A DNA stretch of 58,402 bases from NCBI RefSeq assembly GCF_001545035.1, contig NZ_FCOJ02000046.1, positions 1 through 58,402 of the forward strand, in the 5' to 3' direction. The notes below the pieces were generated by a model. The model was not told the DNA's origin. It did not search any database and saw nothing but the letters and a program-made list of their open reading frames with translations. Within the stretch, counting starts at the first letter, position 1. Every line of letters begins with the position of its first letter. The position numbers were made by a program, and so were the translations under genes. The stretch comes from Caballeronia glebae (GTDB taxonomy: Bacteria; Pseudomonadota; Gammaproteobacteria; Burkholderiales; Burkholderiaceae). Shown here piece after piece: positions 44,199 to 53,495 of this stretch.

Positions 44199-45052
44199 GC
44201 GCTCGCCTGCCCGCTCGACATCCACCAGTCGGCGACTTCGCTGCCGGTCGCGAACCATACGTCGCCCGCCGCGAGCATGTGATCGATCAAGCCCTCGATG
44301 AGCGCGATGCGTCCGGGCTTGCCCGACACCTTCGGATGAAACAGCGTGGTCATGCAGAGTCCCTCGTCGTGCGAGCCGTCGAACTCGCGGCGCCAGTTGT
44401 CGAGCGTCGTCTCGTAGCTCGCGATACGATCGAGGCCCGCGGGAAAGTCCGGCCTGCGCTGATAAGCAAGCGATGCGTAATCGTCCAGTTCCCAGCGCGC
44501 GGGAATCTCGATCAGGCCGCTTTTCGCATCGAGCACATAGGGACGATCGTCGCCGCGCATCGAGCTCGAATAGCGCACGCCGAACTCCGCGAGAATGCCG
44601 GGAGTTTCGGCGCTCCAGTCGCCCGATGGCGTGCGAAAGCCGACCGGACGCACGCCGAGATGACGCTCGAACAGTTGCGTCGATATCTCCATGATCTCGC
44701 GCTGGCGTTCCGGCGTAAGCGTCCAGAATGCCTCGTGCCGATAGCCGTGATACGCGACTTCATGTCCGCCGCGCACGATCTCGCGGCATTGCGAAGGCCA
44801 GTTCTCCATCACCCATGCGGGAACGAAGAACGTCGCGCGCACGCCGCGCTCGGCGAGCACGTCGAGAATCCTGCCGAGCGCGCGCCACGGCCCATACGCG
44901 CCGAGCGTAAAGTAAGCGGGATTGCGCCAGATCGAGCCGTCGAGCATGGCGCTGCCGGTCGGGCCATCGAGATCGAATGCGAGCGCGACACATGAACGCT
45001 TGCCATCGGGCCAGCGCGGCGTCGCGTCGATACGAGGCTCAGTTGCTTGCAT
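44195..45052 (-). CDS. Polysaccharide deacetylase-family hydrolase (PuuE/NodB-like)
   Basis: 285 aa. Seen: ALAFDLDGPT (Asp residues of motif 1), YHGYRHE (H102 and H106 of motif 2), GFRTPSGDWSAE (motif 3) and FHPKVSGKPGRI (C-terminal His). Proteins of this group include PuuE-type allantoinases and peptidoglycan or C-N hydrolases acting on small amides. Start overlaps the end of the binding-protein gene by 14 nt. It may hydrolyse an amide or imide form of the imported substrate before the C-N lyase acts (inference). Confidence 0.85.
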   Translation of the reverse strand: MQATEPRIDATPRWPDGKRSCVALAFDLDGPTGSAMLDGSIWRNPAYFTLGAYGPWRALGRILDVLAERGVRATFFVPAWVMENWPSQCREIVRGGHEVAYHGYRHEAFWTLTPERQREIMEISTQLFERHLGVRPVGFRTPSGDWSAETPGILAEFGVRYSSSMRGDDRPYVLDAKSGLIEIPARWELDDYASLAYQRRPDFPAGLDRIASYETTLDNWRREFDGSHDEGLCMTTLFHPKVSGKPGRIALIEGLIDHMLAAGDVWFATGSEVADWWMSSGQASA

Positions 45053-45875
45053 TGATCTGCGCCTTTTGCACGCCTTGTTCCTGCAAGCCCCACTTGGCGA
45101 GAATCTTTTGATAAGTGCCGTCGGCGATGAGCTGATCGAAGGCCTTCGTCACGGCGTCGTTGAGGACCGCGCTGTCCTTCGCCATGCCGACGCCCATGTA
45201 TTGCGACATGAACGGCGCGCCGATCGTCACGTATGCGTTCTGATCGATCTTGTTCTGATACGGCATGGTCTCGCCGCCCTGCACGGCCGCGTCGATCCGT
45301 CCCTGACGCAGTTGCATGCGCGCATCCGACGAACCATCGGTGCCGACGACCGCGATCGGCTTCTTGCCCGCCTTCACGCAATGTTCGTCGCTCCACGCCT
45401 TAATGTTCGTCGGAAACGACGTGCGCCGGCTCGAACCGACCGTCTTGCCGCACAACGCATCCATGTTGGGGAAATCGCCCGCGTGCGTCTTCAGCGCGTA
45501 ATACTGCGGACCGCTCTTCAGATAGTCGAGAAAGTTCACCGACGCGCGCCGCTCGGGAATATCCGTCATGCCCGACAAAATGATATCCACGCGCTTGGTC
45601 GTGAGCGCGCTCAGCATCTGATCGAAGCTCGTTTCCTGCCATACCATCTTCACGCCCATCTTCGCGGCGAGCGCTTCGCCGAGGTCGATGTCGAAGCCCG
45701 TCAGCTTGTCGGTCTCCGGGTCCTTGAACTCGAACGGTGGATAGTTCGGCACCACGGCGGCAACGATTTCCTTCTTGCCGGGCGCTGATGCCTGCGCGCT
45801 GGCCGCATCGACATGCAGCAGCGCGGCGGCGCAGACCAGTGCACAGAGGCTTTGCAAACGAAGAGTGGCTTTCAT
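45039..45875 (-). CDS. Amino-acid ABC transporter substrate-binding protein (family 3)
   Basis: 278 aa periplasmic binding protein with a Sec signal (residues 1-27, ending ASAQAS). Seen: VAAVVPNYPPFEFKDPETDKLTGFDIDLGEALAAK, typical of family 3, and RVDIILSGMTDIPERRASVNF. A CCVKAG/Cys pair (MDALCGK, DEHCVKA) may form a disulfide. Product of the operon led by the C-N lyase. A polar, acidic or N-substituted amino acid is the likely ligand (inference). Confidence 0.88.
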   Translation of the reverse strand: MKATLRLQSLCALVCAAALLHVDAASAQASAPGKKEIVAAVVPNYPPFEFKDPETDKLTGFDIDLGEALAAKMGVKMVWQETSFDQMLSALTTKRVDIILSGMTDIPERRASVNFLDYLKSGPQYYALKTHAGDFPNMDALCGKTVGSSRRTSFPTNIKAWSDEHCVKAGKKPIAVVGTDGSSDARMQLRQGRIDAAVQGGETMPYQNKIDQNAYVTIGAPFMSQYMGVGMAKDSAVLNDAVTKAFDQLIADGTYQKILAKWGLQEQGVQKAQINASN

Positions 45876-45922
45876 GAAATGCTCGCTCCGGAATCGATTG
45901 TTTGATTGACCTTCAGACGTTC

Positions 45923-46687
<765 letters not shown>

Positions 46688-46697
46688 GCGTGTCTCC

Positions 46698-47567
46698 TCA
46701 CTGACGGCTCGACGCACGGCCCGCGCCGCGCGCATAGCGGCGCTCGACGCGCGTCTGCAAAAACGAAAGCACCGTGACGACGACGAGATACCAGATCGCC
46801 CCGACGATCAGCAGTTCGATCACGCGTCCGTTCGCGTAGTAGATGTTCTGCGCGTTGTGCAGCATCTCCGCGAACTGGATCACACTCGCGAGCGACGTGA
46901 GCTTGACCATGCCGACGAGCTCGTTGCCGATAGGCGGCACGATCACGCGCATCGCCTGCGGAAGAATGATGCGGCGTAGCGCCTGAAGACGCGGCATTCC
47001 AATCGACTTCGCCGCTTCGTATTGCCCGGTATCGACGGACAGCAGCCCCGCGCGCACCACTTCCGACGTATACGCGCCCTGATTGATGCCGAGCCCGAGA
47101 AGCGCCGCGAGAAACGGCGTCATGACATCGACTGTGCGCAGCGTGAACACGCCCGGAATGCCGATGGCCGGAAACACGAGTGCGAGGTTGAACCACAGGA
47201 GCAGTTGCAGAATGACCGGCGTGCCGCGAAAGAGCCACACGTAACCTTGCGAGATGGAGCTCAGCACCGGATTGCTGGAGAGCCGCATCACCGCCGTGAC
47301 GACGCCCAGCGCGATGCCTAAGGCCATCGCGAGAATCGTCATGACGATGGTGTTGGCGAGGCCCATCAGGATCGTGCGCGCGGTGAGAAAGCGCCCGACC
47401 GTCTGCCATTCGATCTGTCCGTGCGCGAACGCCGCGATGACATACCCGATCACGACGACGATCGCGGCCGACGCCACATAGCGGCCCCAGTACCGGCGAC
47501 GCACGCGTTCTAGCTTCGGCTGCTCTATTGTCATCGAATGCTGCGCCTGCTCCGTTGCGCTCAACAT
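46698..47567 (-). CDS. Amino-acid ABC transporter permease (HisM/HisQ family)
   Basis: 289 aa inner-membrane permease with a longer than usual cytoplasmic N-terminus (about 30 residues). Seen: GYVWLFRGTPVILQLLLWFN and the EAA loop GQYEAAKSIGMPRLQALRRIILPQA. Only one permease gene is present, so it may homodimerise. AGGTCCGAG lies upstream of the ATG at 47567, which overlaps the end of the lyase gene by 7 nt. Confidence 0.9.
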   Translation of the reverse strand: MLSATEQAQHSMTIEQPKLERVRRRYWGRYVASAAIVVVIGYVIAAFAHGQIEWQTVGRFLTARTILMGLANTIVMTILAMALGIALGVVTAVMRLSSNPVLSSISQGYVWLFRGTPVILQLLLWFNLALVFPAIGIPGVFTLRTVDVMTPFLAALLGLGINQGAYTSEVVRAGLLSVDTGQYEAAKSIGMPRLQALRRIILPQAMRVIVPPIGNELVGMVKLTSLASVIQFAEMLHNAQNIYYANGRVIELLIVGAIWYLVVVTVLSFLQTRVERRYARGAGRASSRQ

Positions 47568-48994
47568 CTCGGACCTCCGTATTCGCTTGCCCATTCGCTC
47601 TGCCGTGCGAGCGCCAGCTTCAGGCGATCGATCTGCTCGACGACGCGCGCCGGCGCCGTGCCGCCGAAGCCGCTGCGTGCATCGACGGCGGCTTCGAGCG
47701 TGAGGTGATCGAGCACGCCGGCATGAAGACGCCGATCGACCGCCGCGAGCATGTCCGCCGTCAGATCGGACAACTCGATGCCGCGTTCCTCGCACGCCCG
47801 CACCAGCGCGCCGGTGATCTCATGCGCCTCGCTGAACGGAATGCCCTGTAGCGCGAGCCAGTCGGCCACTTCGGTCGCGAGCGTGAAGCCGAGCGGCGCC
47901 TGCCTGCGCAGTTCGTCGACGTTCACGCGCATCGTGCGGATCATGCCGGCCATCGCGGGCAGCGTGAGCGCGAGCGTGTCGATGCCGTCGAACGCGGCGC
48001 GCTTGTCTTCGGCGAGATCGCGGTTGTACGCGAGCGGCAGCGACTTGAGCGTCGCGAGCAAGCCGCTTAGATTGCCGATCAGACGCCCCGCCTTGCCGCG
48101 CGTAAGTTCGGCGATATCGGGGTTCTTCTTCTGCGGCATGATCGAGCTGCCGGTCGCATAGCCATCGTCGAGTTCGACCCAGCGGAACTGGCGCGAGGTC
48201 CAGAGAATCACCTCTTCCGAGAGACGCGACAGGTTCACCGCCAGCATGCTCGTCGCGAACAGGAATTCGGCGACGTGATCGCGCGACGCGACGGCATCGA
48301 TGGAGTTCTCGCAGGGCGCGTCGTAGCCCAGCTCTTTGGCCGAAAGCGCCGGATTCACGCAGATGGCCGAGCCCGCGAGCGCCGCCGCGCCGAGCGGCGA
48401 GCGCGCGCTGCGGCGATCCCAGTCGATCAGGCGATCAACATCCCGATAGAACGCCTGCGCGTGCGCCAGCAGTTGATGCGCGAACACGACGGGCTGCGCC
48501 GGCTGCAAGTGCGTGAAGCCCGTGCTGTAGCTGCGCAAATGCGCCTGCGCCTGAGCGACGAGCGCATCCTGCAGCGCGATCACGTCGCGCGCGATCTTGC
48601 GCGCCTTGTCGCGCAGAAAGAGGCGCAGGTCGTTGGCGGCCTGATCGTTGCGCGAACGTCCCGCGCGCAGCTTCGCGCCCGCCGCGCCGAGCCGTTCGGT
48701 CAGCACGCGCTCAAGGAACGTGTGCACGTCCTCGTCGTGCGGCGAGGGCGCAAGCCGCCCTTCGACAAATTCGGCGCGCACCCGCTCCATTTCCGCGAGC
48801 AGGCTTTGCAGTTCGTCTGCGTTCAGTACGCCCGCGCGCTGCAACTCGCGAGCATGCGCCTTCGAGCCGGCGAGGTCATACGGCGCGAGCCTGAAAAAAC
48901 TTTCCTCGGAGCGCGACAGCGCCTTGAGTTCAGCTGCAGGCGCCGATCTGAAACGTCCGCCCCACAACCGTTCGGTCCCTTCCGTCACCTTCAT
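47561..48994 (-). CDS. Argininosuccinate lyase-family C-N lyase
   Basis: 477 aa member of the aspartase/fumarase superfamily. Seen: N-terminal LWGGRFRSAPA, GRSRNDQAANDLRLFLR, FTHLQPAQPVVFAHQLLAH (catalytic His), and the signature GSSIMPQKKNPDIAELTRGK with the catalytic Ser loop. True ArgH catalyses argininosuccinate to arginine plus fumarate. Here the gene leads an operon with an amino-acid importer, two deacetylase-like proteins and an MmgE/PrpD protein, and is divergent from a LysR gene; no other arginine synthesis gene is near. EDDS lyase and iminodisuccinate lyase belong to this group, so a catabolic C-N lyase is more likely than biosynthesis (inference). Confidence 0.85.
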   Translation of the reverse strand: MKVTEGTERLWGGRFRSAPAAELKALSRSEESFFRLAPYDLAGSKAHARELQRAGVLNADELQSLLAEMERVRAEFVEGRLAPSPHDEDVHTFLERVLTERLGAAGAKLRAGRSRNDQAANDLRLFLRDKARKIARDVIALQDALVAQAQAHLRSYSTGFTHLQPAQPVVFAHQLLAHAQAFYRDVDRLIDWDRRSARSPLGAAALAGSAICVNPALSAKELGYDAPCENSIDAVASRDHVAEFLFATSMLAVNLSRLSEEVILWTSRQFRWVELDDGYATGSSIMPQKKNPDIAELTRGKAGRLIGNLSGLLATLKSLPLAYNRDLAEDKRAAFDGIDTLALTLPAMAGMIRTMRVNVDELRRQAPLGFTLATEVADWLALQGIPFSEAHEITGALVRACEERGIELSDLTADMLAAVDRRLHAGVLDHLTLEAAVDARSGFGGTAPARVVEQIDRLKLALARQSEWASEYGGPRC

Positions 48995-49034
48995 GCTTCA
49001 TCCTCGTCACGTTGAGTTCACGACGAGCATAGGC

Positions 49035-49055
49035 CTACAATTTTTTTGTTTGTAG
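49035..49055. promoter_or_regulatory. Inverted repeat CTACAA-N9-TTGTAG, candidate LysR operator
   Basis: A perfect 6-bp inverted repeat spaced 9 nt, in the 127-nt region between the divergent lyase operon (start 48994) and LysR (start 49122). It fits the T-N11-A rule for LysR sites and stands out against an otherwise AT-rich stretch with a T7 run. Likely controls both directions. Confidence 0.65.
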
Positions 49056-49121
49056 CGAGATTTTGAACCTGCTTTAATGAAATTTTTCTCAGCATCTCGA
49101 CCGTGAGCCCGCCGAACGACC

Positions 49122-50009
49122 ATGCGTAGCCGCCTGCCGCCGCTCAATCCCCTGCGCGCTTTCGAGGCGACGGCGCGCCATGCCACCGTCGCCAAAGCCG
49201 CCGAGGAGTTGAACGTCACGGCGAGCGCGGTCAGCCATCAGGTGCGCGTGCTGGAGGAGTCGCTCGGCGTCGATCTGTTCATCCGCTCGCGGGCGCGGCT
49301 CAAGCTCACGCCGGCGGGCGAAGCGCTGCTGCCATCGGTGCGCGGCGCCTTCGAGATGATCGCGACGGCCGTGGCGAAAGTCGGGGAAACGGTCGTCGCG
49401 GGGGATCTGGTCGTCTCGGCGCCGCTGTCGTTCACCTCGCGCTGGCTCGCACGGCATATCGGCGACTTTCTGCATCGGTATCCGGCGATCAAGCTGAAGT
49501 TGATTCCATCGAACGATGACAAGGAAGTCTATTCGCCCGATGTGGACGTCTGCATCCGCTACGGCGAAGCGCATTGGAAAGACCGCTCGGTCACGCTAAT
49601 CGAGCATCCGTCGCTGTATCCGGTGGTGAGTCCCGCGTTGATGAACGGCCCGAAGGCGATCCGCTCGCCCGACGATTTGCGCCACTATGCGCTGTTCTGC
49701 GAGCACGCCGGTTCGTGGATGCGCTGGCTGATGGAAGCGAAGGTGGAGCATCCCGAACGCATGCGCATTCTGGAGATCGGCAATGCGCATATTGCGGTGG
49801 AAGCCGCGCTGCACGGTCAGGGCGTCGCGCTCGGCGACAGCATCTCGGTGCGCGACGATCTCGTCGAGGGCACGCTCGTGCGGCCGTTCAAGGCAACGGT
49901 GCCGTCGCGGCATCCGTATCACATCGTGCGGCCGCCGGAGCGTGCAGATTCGCCGCTCGCGTCGGCGTTCGTCTTCTGGCTTGAACAGCTATTGAGTGAG
50001 TTGGTGTAG
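49122..50009 (+). CDS. LysR-family transcriptional regulator, GcvA-like
   Basis: 295 aa. N-terminal LPPLNPLRAFEATARHAT and TVAKAAEELNVTASAVSHQV segments are GcvA-like; the effector domain spans about 90-290. Divergent from the C-N lyase/ABC/deacetylase/MmgE operon and probably its regulator. A palindrome is present in the shared promoter region. Inducer unknown. Confidence 0.92.
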   Translation: MRSRLPPLNPLRAFEATARHATVAKAAEELNVTASAVSHQVRVLEESLGVDLFIRSRARLKLTPAGEALLPSVRGAFEMIATAVAKVGETVVAGDLVVSAPLSFTSRWLARHIGDFLHRYPAIKLKLIPSNDDKEVYSPDVDVCIRYGEAHWKDRSVTLIEHPSLYPVVSPALMNGPKAIRSPDDLRHYALFCEHAGSWMRWLMEAKVEHPERMRILEIGNAHIAVEAALHGQGVALGDSISVRDDLVEGTLVRPFKATVPSRHPYHIVRPPERADSPLASAFVFWLEQLLSELV

Positions 50010-50037
50010 GGCTTGGGCGGATTGTGAGCGTTCGCGT

Positions 50038-50297
50038 CCATTCGCAGTCGTTCGCAACGTCGAGGTCGAGTGCTTCTCGCTTGATCGCATCGATGAAAAA
50101 GCTGTTGCACGATGCCTCGACCAACGATTCATGAAGGCGCACGCCGCGCTCGTGAAGCTGATCGGCAGTATCCGTCTCGACGCCGCCGCGAGCAGATGCT
50201 TCTCGACATCGCGGCAACGCTCCAGCACTTTCTCTTCGAGCCGATAGCCAGGTTCGGGCAGCGCGGCAGATTCCAGCGCCACGCGCAGCCGATACGA
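50038..50297 (-). pseudogene. Remnant of a GntR-family (FCD domain) regulator, frameshifted
   Basis: Two minus-strand frames carry consecutive pieces of an FCD domain: SYRLRVALESAALPEPGYR ... LERCRDVEKHLLAA (about 50297-50172), then ETDTADQLHERGVRLHESLVEASCNSFFIDAIKR (about 50178-50080). Both match the conserved part of GntR/FadR-type regulators (LHESLVEASGN-FF-DAI). The frame changes near 50175 and the N-terminal HTH is gone. It is a decayed gene next to the live GntR regulator, on the other strand. Confidence 0.6.
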
Positions 50298-50427
50298 CTT
50301 GAGCAAGCTGTCCGCTGTAGTCAGGCATCGGCGAGAACTGCCCAGCCGTGCCCGGGTTCGCGCTCGGCCCAAACAGTACGGGTCATCCCGAATTGTGCAA
50401 TAAAACGCGTAAGCCTATCTTTCTACA

Positions 50428-50439
50428 TCATACGTATGA
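50428..50439. promoter_or_regulatory. Perfect palindrome TCATACGTATGA, candidate GntR operator
   Basis: A 12-bp palindrome 13 nt before the start codon of the GntR/FadR gene. FadR-subfamily GntR regulators bind short palindromes of this kind, and the position over the likely transcription or translation start suits autorepression. A related but imperfect palindrome occurs at 56369-56382 before the glucarate genes. Confidence 0.55.
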
Positions 50440-50452
50440 CCTAGAGAGACTT

Positions 50453-51172
50453 ATGGCAACCCTACATCGGCAGGTTCTAAACCAGATGGGCGAGCAGATT
50501 TGTTCCGGTAAATTCGCGCCGGGCGAGATTCTGCCTGCGGAACCCATTCTCGCCGAGCAAATGCAGGTCAGCCGCATCACGATCCGCGAGACGATGAAGT
50601 CGCTCTCCGCCAAAGGCATGCTCGAAGTGCGCCGCCGCTATGGAACGATCGTGCTGCCGCGCTCGCAATGGCAACTGTTCGATCCAGACGTAATCACGTG
50701 GCGCGCGCGAGCGGGAACGCTCGACCCCGGCCTGATCGAAGATTTGATGGAGCTGCGCCTGATCATCGAGCCCAATGCCGCCAAGCTCGCTGCCAAGCGC
50801 GCAACCGACGATGACCGCAAAGCCGTGCGGCGTGCCTACAAGGCAATGGAACGCGCGGTCGCGGGTCATGGCGAATACGTGCCCGCCGACCTCGCCTTCC
50901 ACGGCGCGATCCTCACCGCGTGCCACAACCAGTTCGTGCAGCAAATGCAAAACGCGTTGTCAGCGATCCTGCGCACGAGTTTCGAACTCAGCTCGGAAAT
51001 CGCAGGCGGCCCGGCCCGTTCGCTGCCGATGCACGAAGCGCTTTGCATCGCCATCGAGCAAGGCGATCCCGAGACCGCGGAGCAAGCGGTGCTCACGCTC
51101 ATCCGGCGCGCCGAGAAGGACTTCGAGGATCGGGCAACGCTGAACGGCACTGTCAACGAGAAGCCCGTCTGA
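50453..51172 (+). CDS. GntR-family regulator, FadR subfamily (sugar-acid type)
   Basis: 239 aa. N-terminal winged HTH (residues 1-72; GEILPAEPILAEQMQVSRITIRETMKSL) and an all-helical FCD domain (about 85-225) with metal-site residues DLAFHGAILTACHNQF and LPMHEAL. The ATG at 50453 is where the family N-terminus begins; the longer frame runs into the palindrome. First gene of a plus-strand set with an SDR, an MFS transporter and an enolase-superfamily dehydratase, so it probably responds to a sugar acid such as gluconate, galactonate or a hexuronate. Confidence 0.88.
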   Translation: MATLHRQVLNQMGEQICSGKFAPGEILPAEPILAEQMQVSRITIRETMKSLSAKGMLEVRRRYGTIVLPRSQWQLFDPDVITWRARAGTLDPGLIEDLMELRLIIEPNAAKLAAKRATDDDRKAVRRAYKAMERAVAGHGEYVPADLAFHGAILTACHNQFVQQMQNALSAILRTSFELSSEIAGGPARSLPMHEALCIAIEQGDPETAEQAVLTLIRRAEKDFEDRATLNGTVNEKPV

Positions 51173-51271
51173 CACCTTAAGCAACGCCATCGACACAAAC
51201 ATCATCGCGGTCGGCTCGCCGGCCGCGAGGGGCGCACTCGCGCCTCGACTCGACACTTGAAAGGAAAAACG

Positions 51272-52039
51272 ATGACATCGTTATTCGACCTGAGCGGCCG
51301 CACGGCGCTCATCACGGGCTCCGCAAGAGGCATCGGCTTCGCGCTTGCAGAAGGGCTCGCCGCCGCGGGCGCTGGCGTGATCGTGAACGGAACGCGCGCC
51401 GATACCGTTGCCGAAGCGGTGCACCGCCTCGAAAGCGAAGGCTTCAAGGCACAAGGTCGCGCGTTCGACGTCACAGACGAAACAGCCGTCGCCGACGCAT
51501 TCGCACAATGGGACCGTGACGGCGTCCAGATCGACATCGTCGTCAACAACGCCGGCATCCAGTTTCGCAAGCCGCTCGTTGAACTCGAACTCGCCGACTG
51601 GAAGCGTGTGATCGATACGAACCTGACGAGCGCGTTCATCGTCGCGAAAGAAGCGGCGCGTCGCATGATCGCGCGCGGCACGGGGGGCAAGATCGTCAAC
51701 ATCGCCTCGCTGACGAGCGAAAGCGCACGCGCGACGGTCGGCGCATACACGGCGGCAAAGGGGGGCATCAAAATGCTGACCCGGGCGATGAGTGCCGAGT
51801 GGGCGTCTTCGAACATTCAGGCGAACGCCATCGGCCCGGGCTACATCCTCACCGACATGAACCAGGCGCTGGTCGACAACGCCGCCTTCGATGCGTGGGT
51901 CAAGAGCAGCAATCCCTCACAGCGCTGGGGCAAGCCGGAAGAGCTTGTCGGCACGGCGGTATATCTGTCGTCGCAGGCATCGACCTATGTGAACGGCCAG
52001 ATCATCTACGTAGACGGCGGCTGGCTCGCCGTGCTCTGA
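51272..52039 (+). CDS. Short-chain dehydrogenase/reductase, gluconate 5-dehydrogenase-like
   Basis: 255 aa NAD(P)-dependent oxidoreductase. Seen: N-terminal FDLSGRTALITGSARGIGFA with the TGxxxGIG nucleotide motif, NNAGIQ, catalytic Ser in IASLTSE, YxxxK in YTAAKGG, and C-terminal YVDGGWLAV. This pattern is close to gluconate 5-dehydrogenase (Gno/IdnO). AAAGGA lies before the ATG at 51272. Cotranscribed with a sugar-acid transporter and dehydratase, it likely oxidises or reduces an aldonate or ketoaldonate. Confidence 0.86.
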   Translation: MTSLFDLSGRTALITGSARGIGFALAEGLAAAGAGVIVNGTRADTVAEAVHRLESEGFKAQGRAFDVTDETAVADAFAQWDRDGVQIDIVVNNAGIQFRKPLVELELADWKRVIDTNLTSAFIVAKEAARRMIARGTGGKIVNIASLTSESARATVGAYTAAKGGIKMLTRAMSAEWASSNIQANAIGPGYILTDMNQALVDNAAFDAWVKSSNPSQRWGKPEELVGTAVYLSSQASTYVNGQIIYVDGGWLAVL

Positions 52040-52123
52040 ACTGAATCCCTCGCGGAAATATAACGACAACAAGAAAGCCCCGCTATCCCGACAGCATTTA
52101 CGCGGTACCGATCCGGAGACATC

Positions 52124-53416
52124 ATGGAAAGCGTCAAACCCGTGGCACCCCAAAGATGGTGGTATCTCATGCCCATCATCTTCATCACCTACAGCCTCGC
52201 CTACCTCGACCGCGCGAACTACGGCTTCGCCGCTGCGGCCGGGATCGACAAGGATCTCGGCATTACGCATGGCATGTCGTCCCTGATCGGTTCGTTGTTC
52301 TTTCTCGGTTATTGCCTGTTCCAGGTTCCCGGCGCGATCTACGCACAGCGCAACAGCGTGAAGAAGCTGATTTTCTTCAGTCTGCTCCTTTGGGGGCTGT
52401 GCGCGGCGGCGACCGGAATGGTCAGCAACATTCCGATGCTGATGACGCTGCGCTTCGTGCTCGGCGTGGTCGAGGCGGCTGTGATGCCTTCCATGCTGAT
52501 GTACATCAGCCGCTGGTTCACGCGCAGCGAACGCTCGCGCGCCAATACCTTCCTCATCCTCGGCAATCCGGTGACGGTGCTGTGGATGTCGGTCGTGTCG
52601 GGCTATCTCGTGCACAGCTTCGGCTGGCGCGAGATGTTCGTCATCGAAGGTCTGCCCGCGATCGCCTGGGCCATCGTCTGGTGGTTCACCGTCAAGGATC
52701 GTCCCGCCGACGCGCCGTGGATGAGTGAAGCAGAAAAGACGGAACTGGCCGCACGCCTGACGGCCGAGCAGGCTCATATCGCGCCGGTGCGTGACTACAA
52801 GACGGCGTTTCGCTCGTCGATCGTGCTGAAGTGCTGCGCGATCCACGCGCTCTGGAGCATCGGCGTGTATGGGTTCATCATGTGGCTGCCGTCGATCCTC
52901 AAGCAAGCGTCCAGCATCGACATCGTATCGGTAGGCTGGCTCGCGGCCGTGCCGTATCTCGCCGCGATCATCCTGATGCTGCTCGCCTCATGGCTCTCCG
53001 ACAAAACACGCAACCGCAAGCTCTTCGTGTGGCCGTTGCTTCTCGTCGGAACAGTCGCGTTCGTGGGCTCGTATCTGCTCGGCGGCTCGCACTTCTGGCT
53101 CTCTTTCGTGCTGCTGGTCATCGCAGGCGCGACGATGTATGCGCCGTATGGACCGTTCTTCGCGCTCGTGCCCGAATTGATCCCGAGCAATGTGCTCGGT
53201 GGCGCGATCGGACTCATCAATGCATGCGGTGCGCTCGGCGCATTCTGCGGATCGTGGGTTGTCGGTTATCTGAACGGGGCCACAGGCAGCCCTGCTGCTT
53301 CTTACATCTTCATGGCAGCCGCCCTTCTGCTTTCGGTCATTCTGATGATCACCGTCCCGGCCCGTTCGGACGAGCGCTCAAAGGATGACGCACCGCTCGC
53401 CATGGGCCGCACGTAA
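52124..53416 (+). CDS. MFS transporter, anion:cation symporter (ACS) family
   Basis: 430 aa inner-membrane transporter with about twelve helices. Seen: YSLAYLDRANYGFAAAAGID at the N-terminus, typical of ACS carboxylate/hexuronate symporters (ExuT, GarP, phthalate transporters), and RFVLGVVEAAVMPSMLMYIS. Lies 84 nt after the SDR gene with a CGGAGA ribosome binding site. Probably imports the sugar acid used by the neighbouring enzymes. Confidence 0.9.
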   Translation: MESVKPVAPQRWWYLMPIIFITYSLAYLDRANYGFAAAAGIDKDLGITHGMSSLIGSLFFLGYCLFQVPGAIYAQRNSVKKLIFFSLLLWGLCAAATGMVSNIPMLMTLRFVLGVVEAAVMPSMLMYISRWFTRSERSRANTFLILGNPVTVLWMSVVSGYLVHSFGWREMFVIEGLPAIAWAIVWWFTVKDRPADAPWMSEAEKTELAARLTAEQAHIAPVRDYKTAFRSSIVLKCCAIHALWSIGVYGFIMWLPSILKQASSIDIVSVGWLAAVPYLAAIILMLLASWLSDKTRNRKLFVWPLLLVGTVAFVGSYLLGGSHFWLSFVLLVIAGATMYAPYGPFFALVPELIPSNVLGGAIGLINACGALGAFCGSWVVGYLNGATGSPAASYIFMAAALLLSVILMITVPARSDERSKDDAPLAMGRT

Positions 53417-53495
53417 GCGTTCGAGCCCATGTGACTCATAGAAATCTGGACGCGCGCGCATGCACGCGCGGCGCGTCCAATCTGGCAGATAAAAG

